From contig NZ_LNBE01000003.1 in NCBI RefSeq assembly GCF_001445655.1, forward strand, positions 1,346,530 to 1,410,529: a stretch of 64,000 nucleotides of DNA. Reading direction: 5' to 3'. Shown piece after piece: positions 24,844 to 34,275 of the stretch. This DNA comes from Streptomyces roseifaciens. Lineage in GTDB: Bacteria > Actinomycetota > Actinomycetes > Streptomycetales > Streptomycetaceae. The position numbers were made by a program, and so were the translations under genes. Each line of letters opens with the position of its first letter. Within the stretch, counting starts at the first letter, position 1. The notes under the pieces were generated by a model. It was not told the DNA's origin. It made no database searches and saw only the letters and a list, made by a program, of their open reading frames with translations.

Positions 24844-26271
24844 TCACCCTCGACGCGGGCGCGGGCGCGGACCGAGGCGGTGGTGGGCCGGCGGGTCCCC
24901 GGCCTCCGTCGCGTCGGCGAGGACGCGGAGGCGGGCCAGGGGGGAGCGGACGACGAACAGCAGCGCCGTCAGGGTGGCGAGCCCGGCCGCGGCGAGGGTG
25001 GCGCGCAGGCCGATCACTCCGCCCAGCCAGCCGCCGAGGAGCGCGCCGAGGGCGGCGGTGCCGGTGACGAGGAAGCGGTAGCCGGCGTTGGTCCGTCCCA
25101 GGAGCTCGGGGGGTACGACGGTCTGCCGGAGGCTCACCACGTGGATGTTGCTGATGGCCACGCCCGCGCCGTTGAGCACGAGCGCGACCGCGATGACGGC
25201 CACGGCGGCGGCACGTCCGCCGCTTCCGTTCCCGTCCCCGTTGCCGCCGGCGATCGGGATGAGCAGCGGTGCGGCGCAGGCGAGTGCCGTCGTGGCCACG
25301 ATGGTGCGGCCCAGTCCCCATCGGCGCGCCAGCCGTCCGGCCAGCACGCTGCCTGCGAAGGCACCGACTCCGCTCATCGCCAGCATCGTTCCCAGGAGGA
25401 GGGCGGAGAAGTGCAGCTCCCGGGAGAGGTGGAGCACGAGGACGGCCCAGAACGCCTGGTTGAAGAGGTTGTAGGTGGCGGCTTCGCCGGCGATGGCGCG
25501 GAGGTGGCGGTGGTGGGCGACCAGGCGCAGTCCCGCTCCGATCCGGGTGAGGACCGGCCCTGGATCGGTGGCGGTGGCAGTGGCAGTGGTGGAGGCAGTG
25601 GCAGTGGCAGTGGCAGTGGTGGCGGTGGTGGAGGCGGTTGCGGGTCCGGCCTCGGGGCGGCGGATGAACAGCAGGGCGATGGCGGAGACGAGGTAGGTGA
25701 GAGCGTCCAGGAGGACGGCGACGGGGGCCGTCGCCAGGCCGACGATCAGACCGCCGATGCCGGGGCCGCCCGCCTGGGCTATGGAGCGGCTTCCCTCCAG
25801 TTTGCCGTTGCCCTCGATGAGCTGATCCCGTTTCACCAGGGAGGGCAGATACGCCTGGTAGGCGAGGTCGAAGACCACGGTGAGGGTGGCGGCGGCGAAG
25901 ACGATGGCCGCCAGCAGCTCGACGCGCAGCAGACCGAGAACGCTGGTGAGGGGGATCAGGGCCAGCACCGCCGCGCGGCCGAGGTTGGCCCCGATCATGA
26001 TCGGCCGCCGCCGTCGCTGATCGACCCACACCCCGGCGAGGAGGGTGAACAGCAGATAGGGCAGGAACTGTGCGGCGTTGATCAGTCCCATCTGGAACGG
26101 GCCGGCGTCCAGGACGGTGACGGCGAGAAGGGGGATCGCCAGCATGGAGATCTGCGTGCCGAACATCGACAGGCTCTCGGCGCCCCAGAACTTCAGGAAG
26201 TCGGCGTCGCGCCACAGCCCGCCGCGCTTGACCTCCGGTTGCTCGAGCACATCCGTGTCCTGGGATGGCAT
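24844..26271 (-). CDS. MFS exporter (DHA/EntS-like)
   Basis: This 475-residue protein has about 12 membrane segments; D-F-L-K-F-W-G-A-E-S-L-S-M-F-G-T-Q-I is typical of the MFS_3 exporter branch, as are the loops after TM2 and TM8. ATG 26271 is the first Met of the conserved region. The central cytoplasmic loop contains about 25 residues of pure Thr/Ala alternation encoded by a GTGGCA array at 25567-25640, absent from relatives. It probably exports drugs or siderophores; no specific substrate is readable. Confidence 0.88.
   Translation of the reverse strand: MPSQDTDVLEQPEVKRGGLWRDADFLKFWGAESLSMFGTQISMLAIPLLAVTVLDAGPFQMGLINAAQFLPYLLFTLLAGVWVDQRRRRPIMIGANLGRAAVLALIPLTSVLGLLRVELLAAIVFAAATLTVVFDLAYQAYLPSLVKRDQLIEGNGKLEGSRSIAQAGGPGIGGLIVGLATAPVAVLLDALTYLVSAIALLFIRRPEAGPATASTTATTATATATASTTATATATDPGPVLTRIGAGLRLVAHHRHLRAIAGEAATYNLFNQAFWAVLVLHLSRELHFSALLLGTMLAMSGVGAFAGSVLAGRLARRWGLGRTIVATTALACAAPLLIPIAGGNGDGNGSGGRAAAVAVIAVALVLNGAGVAISNIHVVSLRQTVVPPELLGRTNAGYRFLVTGTAALGALLGGWLGGVIGLRATLAAAGLATLTALLFVVRSPLARLRVLADATEAGDPPAHHRLGPRPRPRRG
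25567..25640. repeat. Hexamer array encoding a Thr-Ala tract
   Basis: About a dozen degenerate GTGGCA/GTGGCG units on the plus strand read as (Thr-Ala)n on the minus strand inside the MFS central loop. Confidence 0.85.
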
Positions 26272-26367
26272 GGCGCTCCGATCTCCGTAAGCCTTCGTAA
26301 CCTGTGTCTTCGTTTTACCGGTGTCTCGGCTCGACCGGGGTAACCTGTCACGTGGGTTTGGTGGTGT

Positions 26368-26432
26368 CAATCGGATGGGCCCAATCAGATAGGTCAATCG
26401 GATGGGCCAATCGGATGGGCCAATCGGAGTGG
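26368..26432. repeat. 13-bp tandem repeat upstream of the CGNR gene
   Basis: Five units of CAATCGGATGGGC (one 14 bp, two degenerate) end directly at the ribosome site GGAGAGGGG. The 13-bp period is not a multiple of three, consistent with a non-coding leader. Confidence 0.9.
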
Positions 26433-26444
26433 AGAGGGGCGGTC

Positions 26445-27005
26445 ATGCCGCAGCAGTCGGGAGTGCGGTCGCAGCCCGCGTCGGCCCCGGGAGCGCTGGA
26501 GGTCGTGCAGGACTTCTGCAACTCCCTGCATGTCGAGCGAGGAACGGACGCCCTGGCCGACCCCGTCACGGCTCCGGGCCGGCTCCGGGACATCGGCCTG
26601 CCCGCCGAGGACGGGATGCGCGATGAGGAGCTGGCGGAGCTGGTCCGGCTGCGCACGGCCCTGCGCGACCTGGTGCATACGGGGAGCGATGCGGGGGCGA
26701 GGGTGCGCGCGGTCGAGTGCGTCGCGGAGGTGGCGGCCGGGCTGCGTTACGCGCTCAGGGCGGACGGAGCCGGTCGGCTCGGCTTCGAGCCGGTCGGCTC
26801 CCCGGCCGAGCGGATCGCCGGCATGATGCTGAGCCGGGTGCACGACGCTCAGCGGGACGGCACCTGGGAGCGATTGAAGATCTGCCGCAGCGACGCGTGC
26901 GCGTGGGTGTTCTACGACCACTCACGCAACCACTCCGCCGTGTGGTGCGCGATGGGGGTGTGCGGGAACCGGCAGAAGGTCTCGCGCTATCGGGGCAAGC
27001 GGTAG
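26445..27005 (+). CDS. ABATE/CGNR zinc-finger regulator
   Basis: This 186-residue protein has the N-terminal ABATE domain (V-V-Q-D-F-C-N-S-L) and the C-terminal CGNR finger: C-R-S-D-A-C-A-W-V-F-Y-D, then W-C-A-M-G-V-C-G-N-R-Q-K-V-S-R-Y-R. Four cysteines in two pairs bind zinc. These proteins are treated as stress-linked transcription regulators. ATG 26445 is set by GGAGAGGGG eight bases upstream. Confidence 0.92.
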   Translation: MPQQSGVRSQPASAPGALEVVQDFCNSLHVERGTDALADPVTAPGRLRDIGLPAEDGMRDEELAELVRLRTALRDLVHTGSDAGARVRAVECVAEVAAGLRYALRADGAGRLGFEPVGSPAERIAGMMLSRVHDAQRDGTWERLKICRSDACAWVFYDHSRNHSAVWCAMGVCGNRQKVSRYRGKR

Positions 27006-27020
27006 CAGCTGCCGGACCGC

Positions 27021-28418
27021 TCACGCCGCTTCGGCGCGGGCCTCGGCGTCGTCGATCCCCGTGGGGCGGCCCGCCCGGACCCAGAGGAGATGGAGCGCAC
27101 CGGCGACGAAGAGCGTGGCGGTGAGGGAGAGCGTCGGCCAGCCGCGGAGGAGGTTCACCGCGAGGGTGAAGGCGACGGCGCCGGCGGCCGCACCGTTCAG
27201 CCACGCGAGGGCGGTCTTGCGTTCGGTGCGGGCGAAGCGGGTCATGGCCATGAGGCCGACAAGGAAGCTCACGAAGACGGCGACCGCGTAGAAGAGCACG
27301 AGCTCCTGCTCCTTCCCGGCGGCGGCCACGATGATCAGCCCGGCGGCGGCCAGGTGGACGACCACGGCCCAGTACGGGGTGTGGTGGCGGTTGGTGCGAC
27401 CGAAGGCCGCGGGCAGCACGCCGGGGCGCTCCGCCGTGCCCGCGAGCGCCTTGAACAGTCCCGGACCGGCCTGGAAGGACGAGCTGGCGGCAGCGAGCAG
27501 CAGCAGGGAACTGGTCAGCTGGAACGCGCCGTACAGCCGGCCGGATCCGGCCGCCGCCCGGGCGATCCCGGCGATCTGGGTCGAGTCATGGCCGGGGATG
27601 CCGATGCGCAGACGTACGGCCAGTACGGTCAGGGCCAGCGTCAGCCCGCCGACGATGACCAGGAGCAGGGCCAGTGTGCCCCGGCCGAAGCGTCGGCGCC
27701 GGGCGTCGTCGAGCCGGCCGAGCTGCGCGATCGCCGTCGCGGGCGCTTCGACGCCGGTGGCCAGGGCCATCGCCACGGGAAACGCCAGGACGACCGCCAG
27801 GGCCGCCGACCGGCCGGGATCGGTGGCGGGCGGCGCTTCCCCGATCGCGTGCGGCGAGACGAAACCGAGCACGAGGACGGCGACGGAGACCAGTACGAAC
27901 AGCAGCGTCATGACGGCGAACAACAGCCTGCCGCCGTGCCCGAACCACGTCAGCCCCGCCACCACGAGCAGCAGGAGCAGCGCGAGCGGGATGCGGAACG
28001 CCGCCAGCCCGGGGAAGAGCGCGATGACGGCGCTCGCGGCGGCGGCGATGGAGATCCCGATGGTGAGCACGAAGTCCACGACCAGCGCCCCGATCGGCAC
28101 GAACGTCCAGCGCGGCCCGAAGGCCCGCCCGGCCGCGGCCGCGGCCCCGCCGCCCTGGGGGAACCGGCCCACCAGCTGCCAGTAGTTCGCGGTGACGACC
28201 ACGACCAGGCCCACCACCAGGGCCATCGTCGGAAGGAGCAGGGCGAGGTCGCCGTGCAGCGCACGCAGCGCCGCTTCGATCGCGTACGCGACGGAGGACA
28301 CCGGATCGGCGATCACGGCGAAGGAGAAGGCGAAGAAGAGGACCGGGCGGCGCGGCCCGCGGCGGCCGGCGGGGGTTGCAGTGACGGCGGCGGGAGCACC
28401 CGGCTCGGAGGTGGTCAT
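27021..28418 (-). CDS. APC-superfamily amino acid transporter
   Basis: This 465-residue, 12-segment membrane protein has F-A-V-I-A-D-P-V-S-S-V-A-Y-A-I-E in TM1 and F-P-Q-G-G-G-A in the following loop, both of which fit APC transporters of the BAT1/YhdG-like group. ATG 28418 starts a short polar Thr/Pro-rich leader. It ends 15 bp from the convergent CGNR gene. Substrate unknown. Confidence 0.85.
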   Translation of the reverse strand: MTTSEPGAPAAVTATPAGRRGPRRPVLFFAFSFAVIADPVSSVAYAIEAALRALHGDLALLLPTMALVVGLVVVVTANYWQLVGRFPQGGGAAAAAGRAFGPRWTFVPIGALVVDFVLTIGISIAAAASAVIALFPGLAAFRIPLALLLLLVVAGLTWFGHGGRLLFAVMTLLFVLVSVAVLVLGFVSPHAIGEAPPATDPGRSAALAVVLAFPVAMALATGVEAPATAIAQLGRLDDARRRRFGRGTLALLLVIVGGLTLALTVLAVRLRIGIPGHDSTQIAGIARAAAGSGRLYGAFQLTSSLLLLAAASSSFQAGPGLFKALAGTAERPGVLPAAFGRTNRHHTPYWAVVVHLAAAGLIIVAAAGKEQELVLFYAVAVFVSFLVGLMAMTRFARTERKTALAWLNGAAAGAVAFTLAVNLLRGWPTLSLTATLFVAGALHLLWVRAGRPTGIDDAEARAEAA

Positions 28419-28583
28419 CGCGGGGGCCTTTCGCGGCGAGAGCCGGAACTCATGGAAGAGCCCATGCGCCTCCGGCCGCCGACCAGGCTTCCCGGCACTC
28501 CTGACGTCAAGGGTACGTTCGGATCCCGTCAAGGAGAGGCTCAAATGCGTTTGATCTCAAGGGATTTGTAGGGCCCGGTCTCG

Positions 28584-31500
28584 TCAGAAGCTGCTCGCAC
28601 CGGGGTGGTAGTCGTAGCCGAACAGGCCTCCCCGCCCTCCGGCGAACAGGACTCTGCCGTCGGCGCTCCAGGCGCAGCAGCGCAAGGGGCTGTCGGTGCG
28701 CATGAGGGTCAGTGCCGCTCCGGAGGAAGGGTCCCAGATGCGCAGGGTGCCGTCCTCGCTCACGGTGGCCAGCCGCCGGCCGCTGAACGCCAGTGCCGTG
28801 GCGCGGCCTTCGCGGTGGAGGAGCGGGCGGAGGACGGCGCCTGTGCCGGGGTCCCAGATGTGCACGGTCCCGCTGCTGCTGACGGTGGCGAGCATGGTGC
28901 CGTCCGGGCTGAAGGCCACCGACTGAAGGGCGCCGATGCTGTGGTGGGTGAGGGCGCGGCCTGCGGTGCCCGCGGCGAGGTTCCAGAGGGCGGCGGATCC
29001 CTGGTCGTCGACGGTGGCGAGAGTGCCGCCGTCCGGGCTGAAAGCCATGGCACGCACGTGGCGCAGGGCCCCGCCTGCGGGCAGGGTGCGCCGGACGGTG
29101 CACCCGGGCAGGTCCCAGAGATCCACCACTCCGCGGCTGTTCGCGACGGCCAGCACGGTCCCGTCCGGGCTGAAGGCCACGGCCTGTACGTCGCGGACGC
29201 CCTCCTCGGGGAACGCGCCGGAGGGCATGCCCGTCACCCGGTCCCAGAGCCACATCTGCCCGTCCTCGCCGACCGTGGCGAGCATGGCCCCGACGGGTCT
29301 GAAGGCCACCACGTACGCTCCCCTGATGTAGTCCGTGAGAGTGCGCAGGGGGGCGCCGGTCGCCGGGTCCCGCAGCCGTACTCCGCCGTCGTCATCGGTG
29401 GTGGCCAGCCACGAGCCCGCGGCGACGGCGACCTCGCGCACACCCATGGCGCCGCCGACGAAGGTGTCGGCCGCCGGATCCCGTAGCCGTACGGCCCGGT
29501 CGGAGCCCGCTGTCGCGAGCAACGCGCCGTCGGGGCTGAAGGCGAGCGCGTTCACGTAGCCTTCGTGACCGGTGACGGTGCGCACGGCGGCGCCGGTCAC
29601 GGGATCCCACAGCCGCACGGCCTGGTCGTAGCCCGCAGAGGCGAGGAGAGCGCCGTCGGGGCTGAAGGCCAGCGCGTTCACATAGCCCACGTGGCCCGTG
29701 AGGGTGTGCAGGGCCGCACCGGTGACCGCATTCCACAGCCGTACGCGCCGGTCCTCACCCGCCGTGGCGAGCAGGGCGCCGTCGGGGCTGAAGGCCATCG
29801 CGCGGACGCCCGGCACGCGCTCGGGCAGGGACCTGACGACCCGATCGGTGGGATCGCTCCAGATCGTCACGCGCCCCTCGCCGTCGGCTGCGGCCAGCAG
29901 GACGGCATCCGGACCGAGGGCGACCACGCGTACTCGGCCGGAGGAGATTCTGTCACCGGTGGGCCTGGCGTGACTGGTGGCCGGATCCCAGCGGCGTATG
30001 AGCCGGTCCTCGCCGATGGTGACGAGGTCGTCGTCGGCACTGAACGCCACTGCTCTCACGAGACCTTCGTGACCGCCCAGAATCTGCACCGCCGCGCCGG
30101 TCACCGGGTCCCAGAGCCGGACCCGCCCGTCGCCGTCGGCCGTGGCGAGCAGCGTTCCGTCCGGGCTGAAGGCCAGCGCCCGGACCCTGCCATTGCCGCT
30201 GAGGGTGTGCAGGGCGGCACCCGTGACGGGGTTCCACAGCCGCACCTGCTCGTCGTCGGCGGTGGCGAGCACGGCCCCGTCAGGACTGAAGGCCACCGTC
30301 CGTACCTCCCCGGTGCTGCCGGTGAGCGTGCGCAGGAGCGACGGGTCGGGCAGGTCGGGGGGCGGCCAGCGGTTGGCCAGGGTCGGGTGGAGGGCGGCGT
30401 GCGGCTGATCGCTCCACTGCGGCAGGGCGGTCAGCCGGCTGCGCAGCACCGGGCCGAGCGCGTGCGGCGGGTCGGTGGGGGAGAGGAGGTGGGCCGCGCG
30501 GGCCACGTCCCTGGCGCGCGTGCGAGCGATCGGTCTGTCGATCTGGTCGAGGTCGCGCCAGACGCTCGTCGGGCCGCGCTGGCCCAGCCGTGCCTGCACC
30601 CATCGCAGGTCACCGGCCAGGGCCTCGGCCTCGGCAGCCCATCCGGCCTCCAGCAGGTGCTCGATGAGGTGGTCCTGCAGGTACCCGTCGGTTGTCTGCC
30701 ACCACGCCACTTCCGCCGCCGGGGTCACTGTGGTCACCGCGCTCCCCCCACTGCCGACGGGCTGCAGCCTCGTGGCGACCGCGTCGAGGAACGCCCTGTT
30801 CACCCCGGCCCTGTCGGCGGCGAGTTCGGCGCGCAGGTAATCGCGTACGACGTCGTGCAGGGCGATGGTGCCGCCGTCGACCGACCCGTCGAGCCGGAGC
30901 AGCGACAGGTCGGCCATCTGTGCGCACAGCGCGCGGGCATCGGGCTCGGCCAGACCGCCGGTCGCCCGCCACAGCAGCGCGACCAGCGGCAGCGGAACCA
31001 CTTCGTCCTCCGCGAAGATCCCGAGCTCGGCGAACCTGCGCCCGCCGTCGTGCGGCAACAGCGCCGTGGCGGCCCGGACACTGGCGCGCACCGCCGTGTT
31101 CCTCCGGGCCGAATCGTCCAGGTCCAGCGGCCGGTCGGGCTGGGGGTCCGCGCCGGCCGGACCGAGGGCGCGGAGCCGTTCGAGGATCGCCTGCGCCACG
31201 GCGCCGGCCGGCATCCCCGTGGCGGCCTGCACCACGATCAGCTGGTTGACGAGCCGCAGGAGCAGGGCCCACCGCCCCGTCGCCTTGATCAGGGCCTCCA
31301 CGAGCGGCTCCGGCAATGCGGGGTCCAGCCGGTACGTGAGAACGGCGCGCGCCTGGGCCGGAGACATGCGATCGACCACGGCCCGGATCGCCTGGGGCGG
31401 CAGGGCAGCGGGCTTGCGGGTCGTCACCAGCCGTACGCAGCGGTCCTGGGCGCCGCGCAGGAACGGCTCCAGCTGCTCCGGCTCCCACACGTCGTCGATG

Positions 31501-32207
31501 ACGAGGAGCGTGCGCGGGCGCTGGGCGAGCAGACGGCCCAGGTGGTCACCCGCCCGGCCCGGGTCGTCGCCGGACTCGAGCGTGTCGCCGGTGATGAACC
31601 GGGTTGCCTCGGCCACCTTCGCCGCGATCGCCGCCCGGCTGCGCACGTTGCGCCCGACGGTGACGACGTACACGCGCCCGCGGAAGGCGCGACGCACCTT
31701 CGGGTGGGCGCACACCATGTGCGCGAGGGTCGTCTTGCCGAAGCCGCCCGCCCCGTGGAGCCCGGTGGTGATGCCGACGGCGGCGTGGCGGCCCCGGTCG
31801 CGTCCCTGTCCTTGTCCCTGTCCCTTCCCTTGTCCCTGCCCTCGTCCCTGTCCGTGCCGGTGGCCGCGGCTTCGGAAACGGAGCCACGCCCGGGAACGGA
31901 GCCACGCCCGCACCCCGGCCTGCGCGCACACGGCCGCGACGACCTGCTCCGCCTCGGCGCGGTCGACCACCCACTCGGGGATCGCCGGCGGGGGAGGCGG
32001 GGGCGGATCGTTGGACACCGCGCCGCCATTCGGGCCGTACCCCAAGCCGACGAGCAGGGCCACGATGCCCGCGCCACCGCCGAGGACGCTCGCCACCGGA
32101 TCGGCTTCCGCCCATCCTCCGCGTATCACCGTCACCAACAGCCAGACCCCGGCGGCCGCACACACCCCGACTGCCGCCTGACCCGACCGCCGCCCCCAGT
32201 TCCCCAT
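28584..32207 (-). CDS. Membrane-anchored NB-ARC STAND NTPase with 14 WD40 repeats
   Basis: This 1207-residue protein has two membrane helices at about 11-28 and 39-56, a polyproline linker, then a G-Q/G-R tract (118-140). The STAND module follows: P-loop G-A-G-G-F-G-K-T-T (152-160), Walker B L-L-V-I-D-D-V-W, sensor V-T-T-R-K and a winged-helix/arm region. From about residue 600 fourteen WD40 units of roughly 40 residues complete two seven-blade propellers. No TIR, CHAT or nuclease effector is visible, so the membrane segments may be the effector or the anchor. The domain order fits counter-invader STAND proteins. ATG 32207 is chosen; the gene lies 109 bp after the lasso cyclase on the same strand. 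Confidence 0.88.
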   Translation of the reverse strand: MGNWGRRSGQAAVGVCAAAGVWLLVTVIRGGWAEADPVASVLGGGAGIVALLVGLGYGPNGGAVSNDPPPPPPPAIPEWVVDRAEAEQVVAAVCAQAGVRAWLRSRAWLRFRSRGHRHGQGRGQGQGKGQGQGQGRDRGRHAAVGITTGLHGAGGFGKTTLAHMVCAHPKVRRAFRGRVYVVTVGRNVRSRAAIAAKVAEATRFITGDTLESGDDPGRAGDHLGRLLAQRPRTLLVIDDVWEPEQLEPFLRGAQDRCVRLVTTRKPAALPPQAIRAVVDRMSPAQARAVLTYRLDPALPEPLVEALIKATGRWALLLRLVNQLIVVQAATGMPAGAVAQAILERLRALGPAGADPQPDRPLDLDDSARRNTAVRASVRAATALLPHDGGRRFAELGIFAEDEVVPLPLVALLWRATGGLAEPDARALCAQMADLSLLRLDGSVDGGTIALHDVVRDYLRAELAADRAGVNRAFLDAVATRLQPVGSGGSAVTTVTPAAEVAWWQTTDGYLQDHLIEHLLEAGWAAEAEALAGDLRWVQARLGQRGPTSVWRDLDQIDRPIARTRARDVARAAHLLSPTDPPHALGPVLRSRLTALPQWSDQPHAALHPTLANRWPPPDLPDPSLLRTLTGSTGEVRTVAFSPDGAVLATADDEQVRLWNPVTGAALHTLSGNGRVRALAFSPDGTLLATADGDGRVRLWDPVTGAAVQILGGHEGLVRAVAFSADDDLVTIGEDRLIRRWDPATSHARPTGDRISSGRVRVVALGPDAVLLAAADGEGRVTIWSDPTDRVVRSLPERVPGVRAMAFSPDGALLATAGEDRRVRLWNAVTGAALHTLTGHVGYVNALAFSPDGALLASAGYDQAVRLWDPVTGAAVRTVTGHEGYVNALAFSPDGALLATAGSDRAVRLRDPAADTFVGGAMGVREVAVAAGSWLATTDDDGGVRLRDPATGAPLRTLTDYIRGAYVVAFRPVGAMLATVGEDGQMWLWDRVTGMPSGAFPEEGVRDVQAVAFSPDGTVLAVANSRGVVDLWDLPGCTVRRTLPAGGALRHVRAMAFSPDGGTLATVDDQGSAALWNLAAGTAGRALTHHSIGALQSVAFSPDGTMLATVSSSGTVHIWDPGTGAVLRPLLHREGRATALAFSGRRLATVSEDGTLRIWDPSSGAALTLMRTDSPLRCCAWSADGRVLFAGGRGGLFGYDYHPGASSF
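31797..31862. repeat. Hexamer array encoding the G-Q/G-R tract
   Basis: About ten degenerate CCCTGT/CCTTGT units read on the minus strand as (Gly-Gln/Arg/Lys)n just before the P-loop of the STAND protein. Confidence 0.8.
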
Positions 32208-32316
32208 GGTGATGGATGATCCCGGCGGTACGGGCCACCTGTCAGCCCTTCCGCCGTGCCGACACCGAACCGGGACGGTGGGCGGCCGCCGTCCCCGAAC
32301 GCGGCCGGGGTGACGG

Positions 32317-34251
32317 TCATCCACCGCCTGATGGAACGCCCGGACGAATGTCTGGACGAATGCCCGGACGAACGTCGGCGCGGAGCCACGTCTCGCAGGC
32401 GACCGTCTGGGACAACGACGTGAGGATGTGGGTCGTGGGGTGCAGACCGAGCAGCGCTGCGCGCAAGGGTGCGGGGTCGATGAGCCCCATGCCCGCGAGC
32501 AGGGAGTCGTCGAAGAGGTCCAGGAGTTCGCCGCGGTGGCGGCGCAAGGCGGCGTAGAAGTCGGCGCTGTAGTCGCCCTTGGTGGTACGGGCCAGGAGCG
32601 GATCCGGGAGGATGCCGCGCATCGCGGCGATCAGGATGGGCTTGCCGGATGAGGGTGAGGCCCCGTGCCCGGCGGCCCGGTCGTGCAGGCGGACCGACAG
32701 GGCAGCATCCATCACCGCATCGTCCAGGCACGGCGCGGCCAGGGGCAGTCCGGCCCGCCCGGTGGCCTGGCCGAGGCGGCGAACCGCGCTTCCCGTGGCC
32801 CGCGCGTAAAGGATCGCCGCATGTTGCGCGCGCTGCCGGGCCAGGGGCTCGGTGGCACCGGCGGTACCGGGGACGGCCTCATCTGCCTCATGCATCTCAT
32901 GCATCTCGTGCATCTCGTGCATCTCGTGCAGCAGTTCTTGGACGTACCGGACCGCCTCCGCAGTTGCCCACGGCGGCATGCGCAGCACCGGCCCCCATGC
33001 CATGGAAGGCATGGCGGCGGAGGCGTCGGGCAGAGTGGTCAGTCGATCGGCGGCGCGCGCAAGCCAGTGCGCGTACGTGGTGTGCTCGGTGAGCGCGCGC
33101 AGCAGCGGTGCGAGTGGCTGCCGCAGCCGCAGGCGGTGGGCACGGATGTAGGCGGGTGCCTTGAGCGGGTGCTCGCGGACCAGGTCGTGGAGGTAGCGGG
33201 GGGTGAGCGTGAAGAGTTCGTCGCCGCCGTAGCCGGTCAGGTGCAGCCGGGAGCCTGCGGCGGTCATCCGCTGGGTGAGGTCGTCCAGGCGTGCCCTGTC
33301 GCGCACCCAGGTGCCCGGCTCCTCCCACGGCGGATACGGGCCGTTCACCCTGGCGAACCACAGCGGGATCCGCTCCCTGCTCACCTGCTGGTGCTCTGCA
33401 CCTGGCAGGGCGGCCACGGCGCGCCGCGTCCAGTCGGCGTCGTCGTTGCAGGGGTCGGTCGCCTCCCGGTGCAGGGTGACCAGCCGGGCCGGGCCGCGGG
33501 CCGCCAGGAGGCACAAACTGGTGGAGTCCAGCCCGCCGGACAGGTCGGCGCTCACCGTACCGCCGTCGGCAGTGCAGGAGTCGACGGCGGCCGACAACGC
33601 CTCTCGTAGCGTGGCAGCTCCCTCCTGCAGGGGGAGGGTCGGCTCGGGCGCCCGCCACCAACGCCGCACGACCGCCCGGCCGTCGGGCTCGATCAGCAGA
33701 CAGTGGTCGGGTGGCACCGCCGTGACGCCCCGCCGGATGCTCCTGCCGTCCAGCGAGTGAACCGCTCCGGCTGCCAACAGCCGGGCAGCCAGTACCCTTT
33801 CGTCCACAGGAGCGCCGATCACCTCGGCCAGCATGTCGCAGCGGTCGGATGCCACCGTCACTCCGCCGACCCGGGCGTGAAAGACGCGGCGGACCGCGGA
33901 GGCGCTGCCGCGGACTCGTCCCCGTCCCCCTGCCCAGACCACCAGGTGGAAGCTGCCTGCCAGCCCGTCGACGATCTGTTCGACCTCGTCGATGTGGTTC
34001 GCCTCGGCAAGACGGGCCGCGCGCGACGAAAGCCCGGTCGTGGTCACCGGACACCGCCCGATCACCGCCACGCGCACCGCCCCGGCCTCGGCGACCGTCA
34101 CATGCCCGTCAGGCCAGCGTCCGAGCAACCACGGCCGGCCGGACCCGTGCAGAACGACTCGATCGGCCGCCGGGCGCAGCGCACGTGCTGCTGCCGTGCA
34201 GGCGGCCGCTTGACTGTCGGGCAGGACGGCGAACCACACGTCTTCCGGCAT
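32317..34251 (-). CDS. Lasso-peptide cyclase (asparagine-synthetase-like, C protein)
   Basis: This 644-residue protein has an N-terminal glutaminase-like domain lacking the catalytic Cys2 and a C-terminal AMP-forming synthetase domain with the PP-loop S-G-G-L-D-S-T-S (238-245). This architecture is standard for lasso macrolactam synthetases, which adenylate the ring Asp/Glu and close it on residue 1. Its start is 24 bases after the precursor stop, the usual A-C order. Two repeat-derived insertions are odd: (His-Glu-Met)4 in the synthetase domain (32891-32926) and R-P-G-I-R-P-D-I-R-P-G at the C-terminus. No RRE or peptidase gene follows; the STAND gene does. Confidence 0.93.
   Translation of the reverse strand: MPEDVWFAVLPDSQAAACTAAARALRPAADRVVLHGSGRPWLLGRWPDGHVTVAEAGAVRVAVIGRCPVTTTGLSSRAARLAEANHIDEVEQIVDGLAGSFHLVVWAGGRGRVRGSASAVRRVFHARVGGVTVASDRCDMLAEVIGAPVDERVLAARLLAAGAVHSLDGRSIRRGVTAVPPDHCLLIEPDGRAVVRRWWRAPEPTLPLQEGAATLREALSAAVDSCTADGGTVSADLSGGLDSTSLCLLAARGPARLVTLHREATDPCNDDADWTRRAVAALPGAEHQQVSRERIPLWFARVNGPYPPWEEPGTWVRDRARLDDLTQRMTAAGSRLHLTGYGGDELFTLTPRYLHDLVREHPLKAPAYIRAHRLRLRQPLAPLLRALTEHTTYAHWLARAADRLTTLPDASAAMPSMAWGPVLRMPPWATAEAVRYVQELLHEMHEMHEMHEMHEADEAVPGTAGATEPLARQRAQHAAILYARATGSAVRRLGQATGRAGLPLAAPCLDDAVMDAALSVRLHDRAAGHGASPSSGKPILIAAMRGILPDPLLARTTKGDYSADFYAALRRHRGELLDLFDDSLLAGMGLIDPAPLRAALLGLHPTTHILTSLSQTVACETWLRADVRPGIRPDIRPGVPSGGG
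32339..32374. repeat. 12-bp tandem repeat at the cyclase 3' end
   Basis: Three units of CCCGGACGAATG (middle TCTGGACGAATG) encode the R-P-G/R-P-D tail of the lasso cyclase. Confidence 0.85.
32891..32926. repeat. 9-bp array encoding (His-Glu-Met)n
   Basis: Four units of TGCATCTCG (first TGCATCTCA) lie in frame in the lasso cyclase synthetase domain. Confidence 0.9.
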
Positions 34252-34275
34252 CAGCAACTTGTGCGCAGAACGGCC

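Noticed and set aside
29565-32219. 884-codon plus-strand frame opposite the STAND gene
   Set aside because: It is an antisense shadow of WD40 repeats; long antisense frames are expected at this G+C content.
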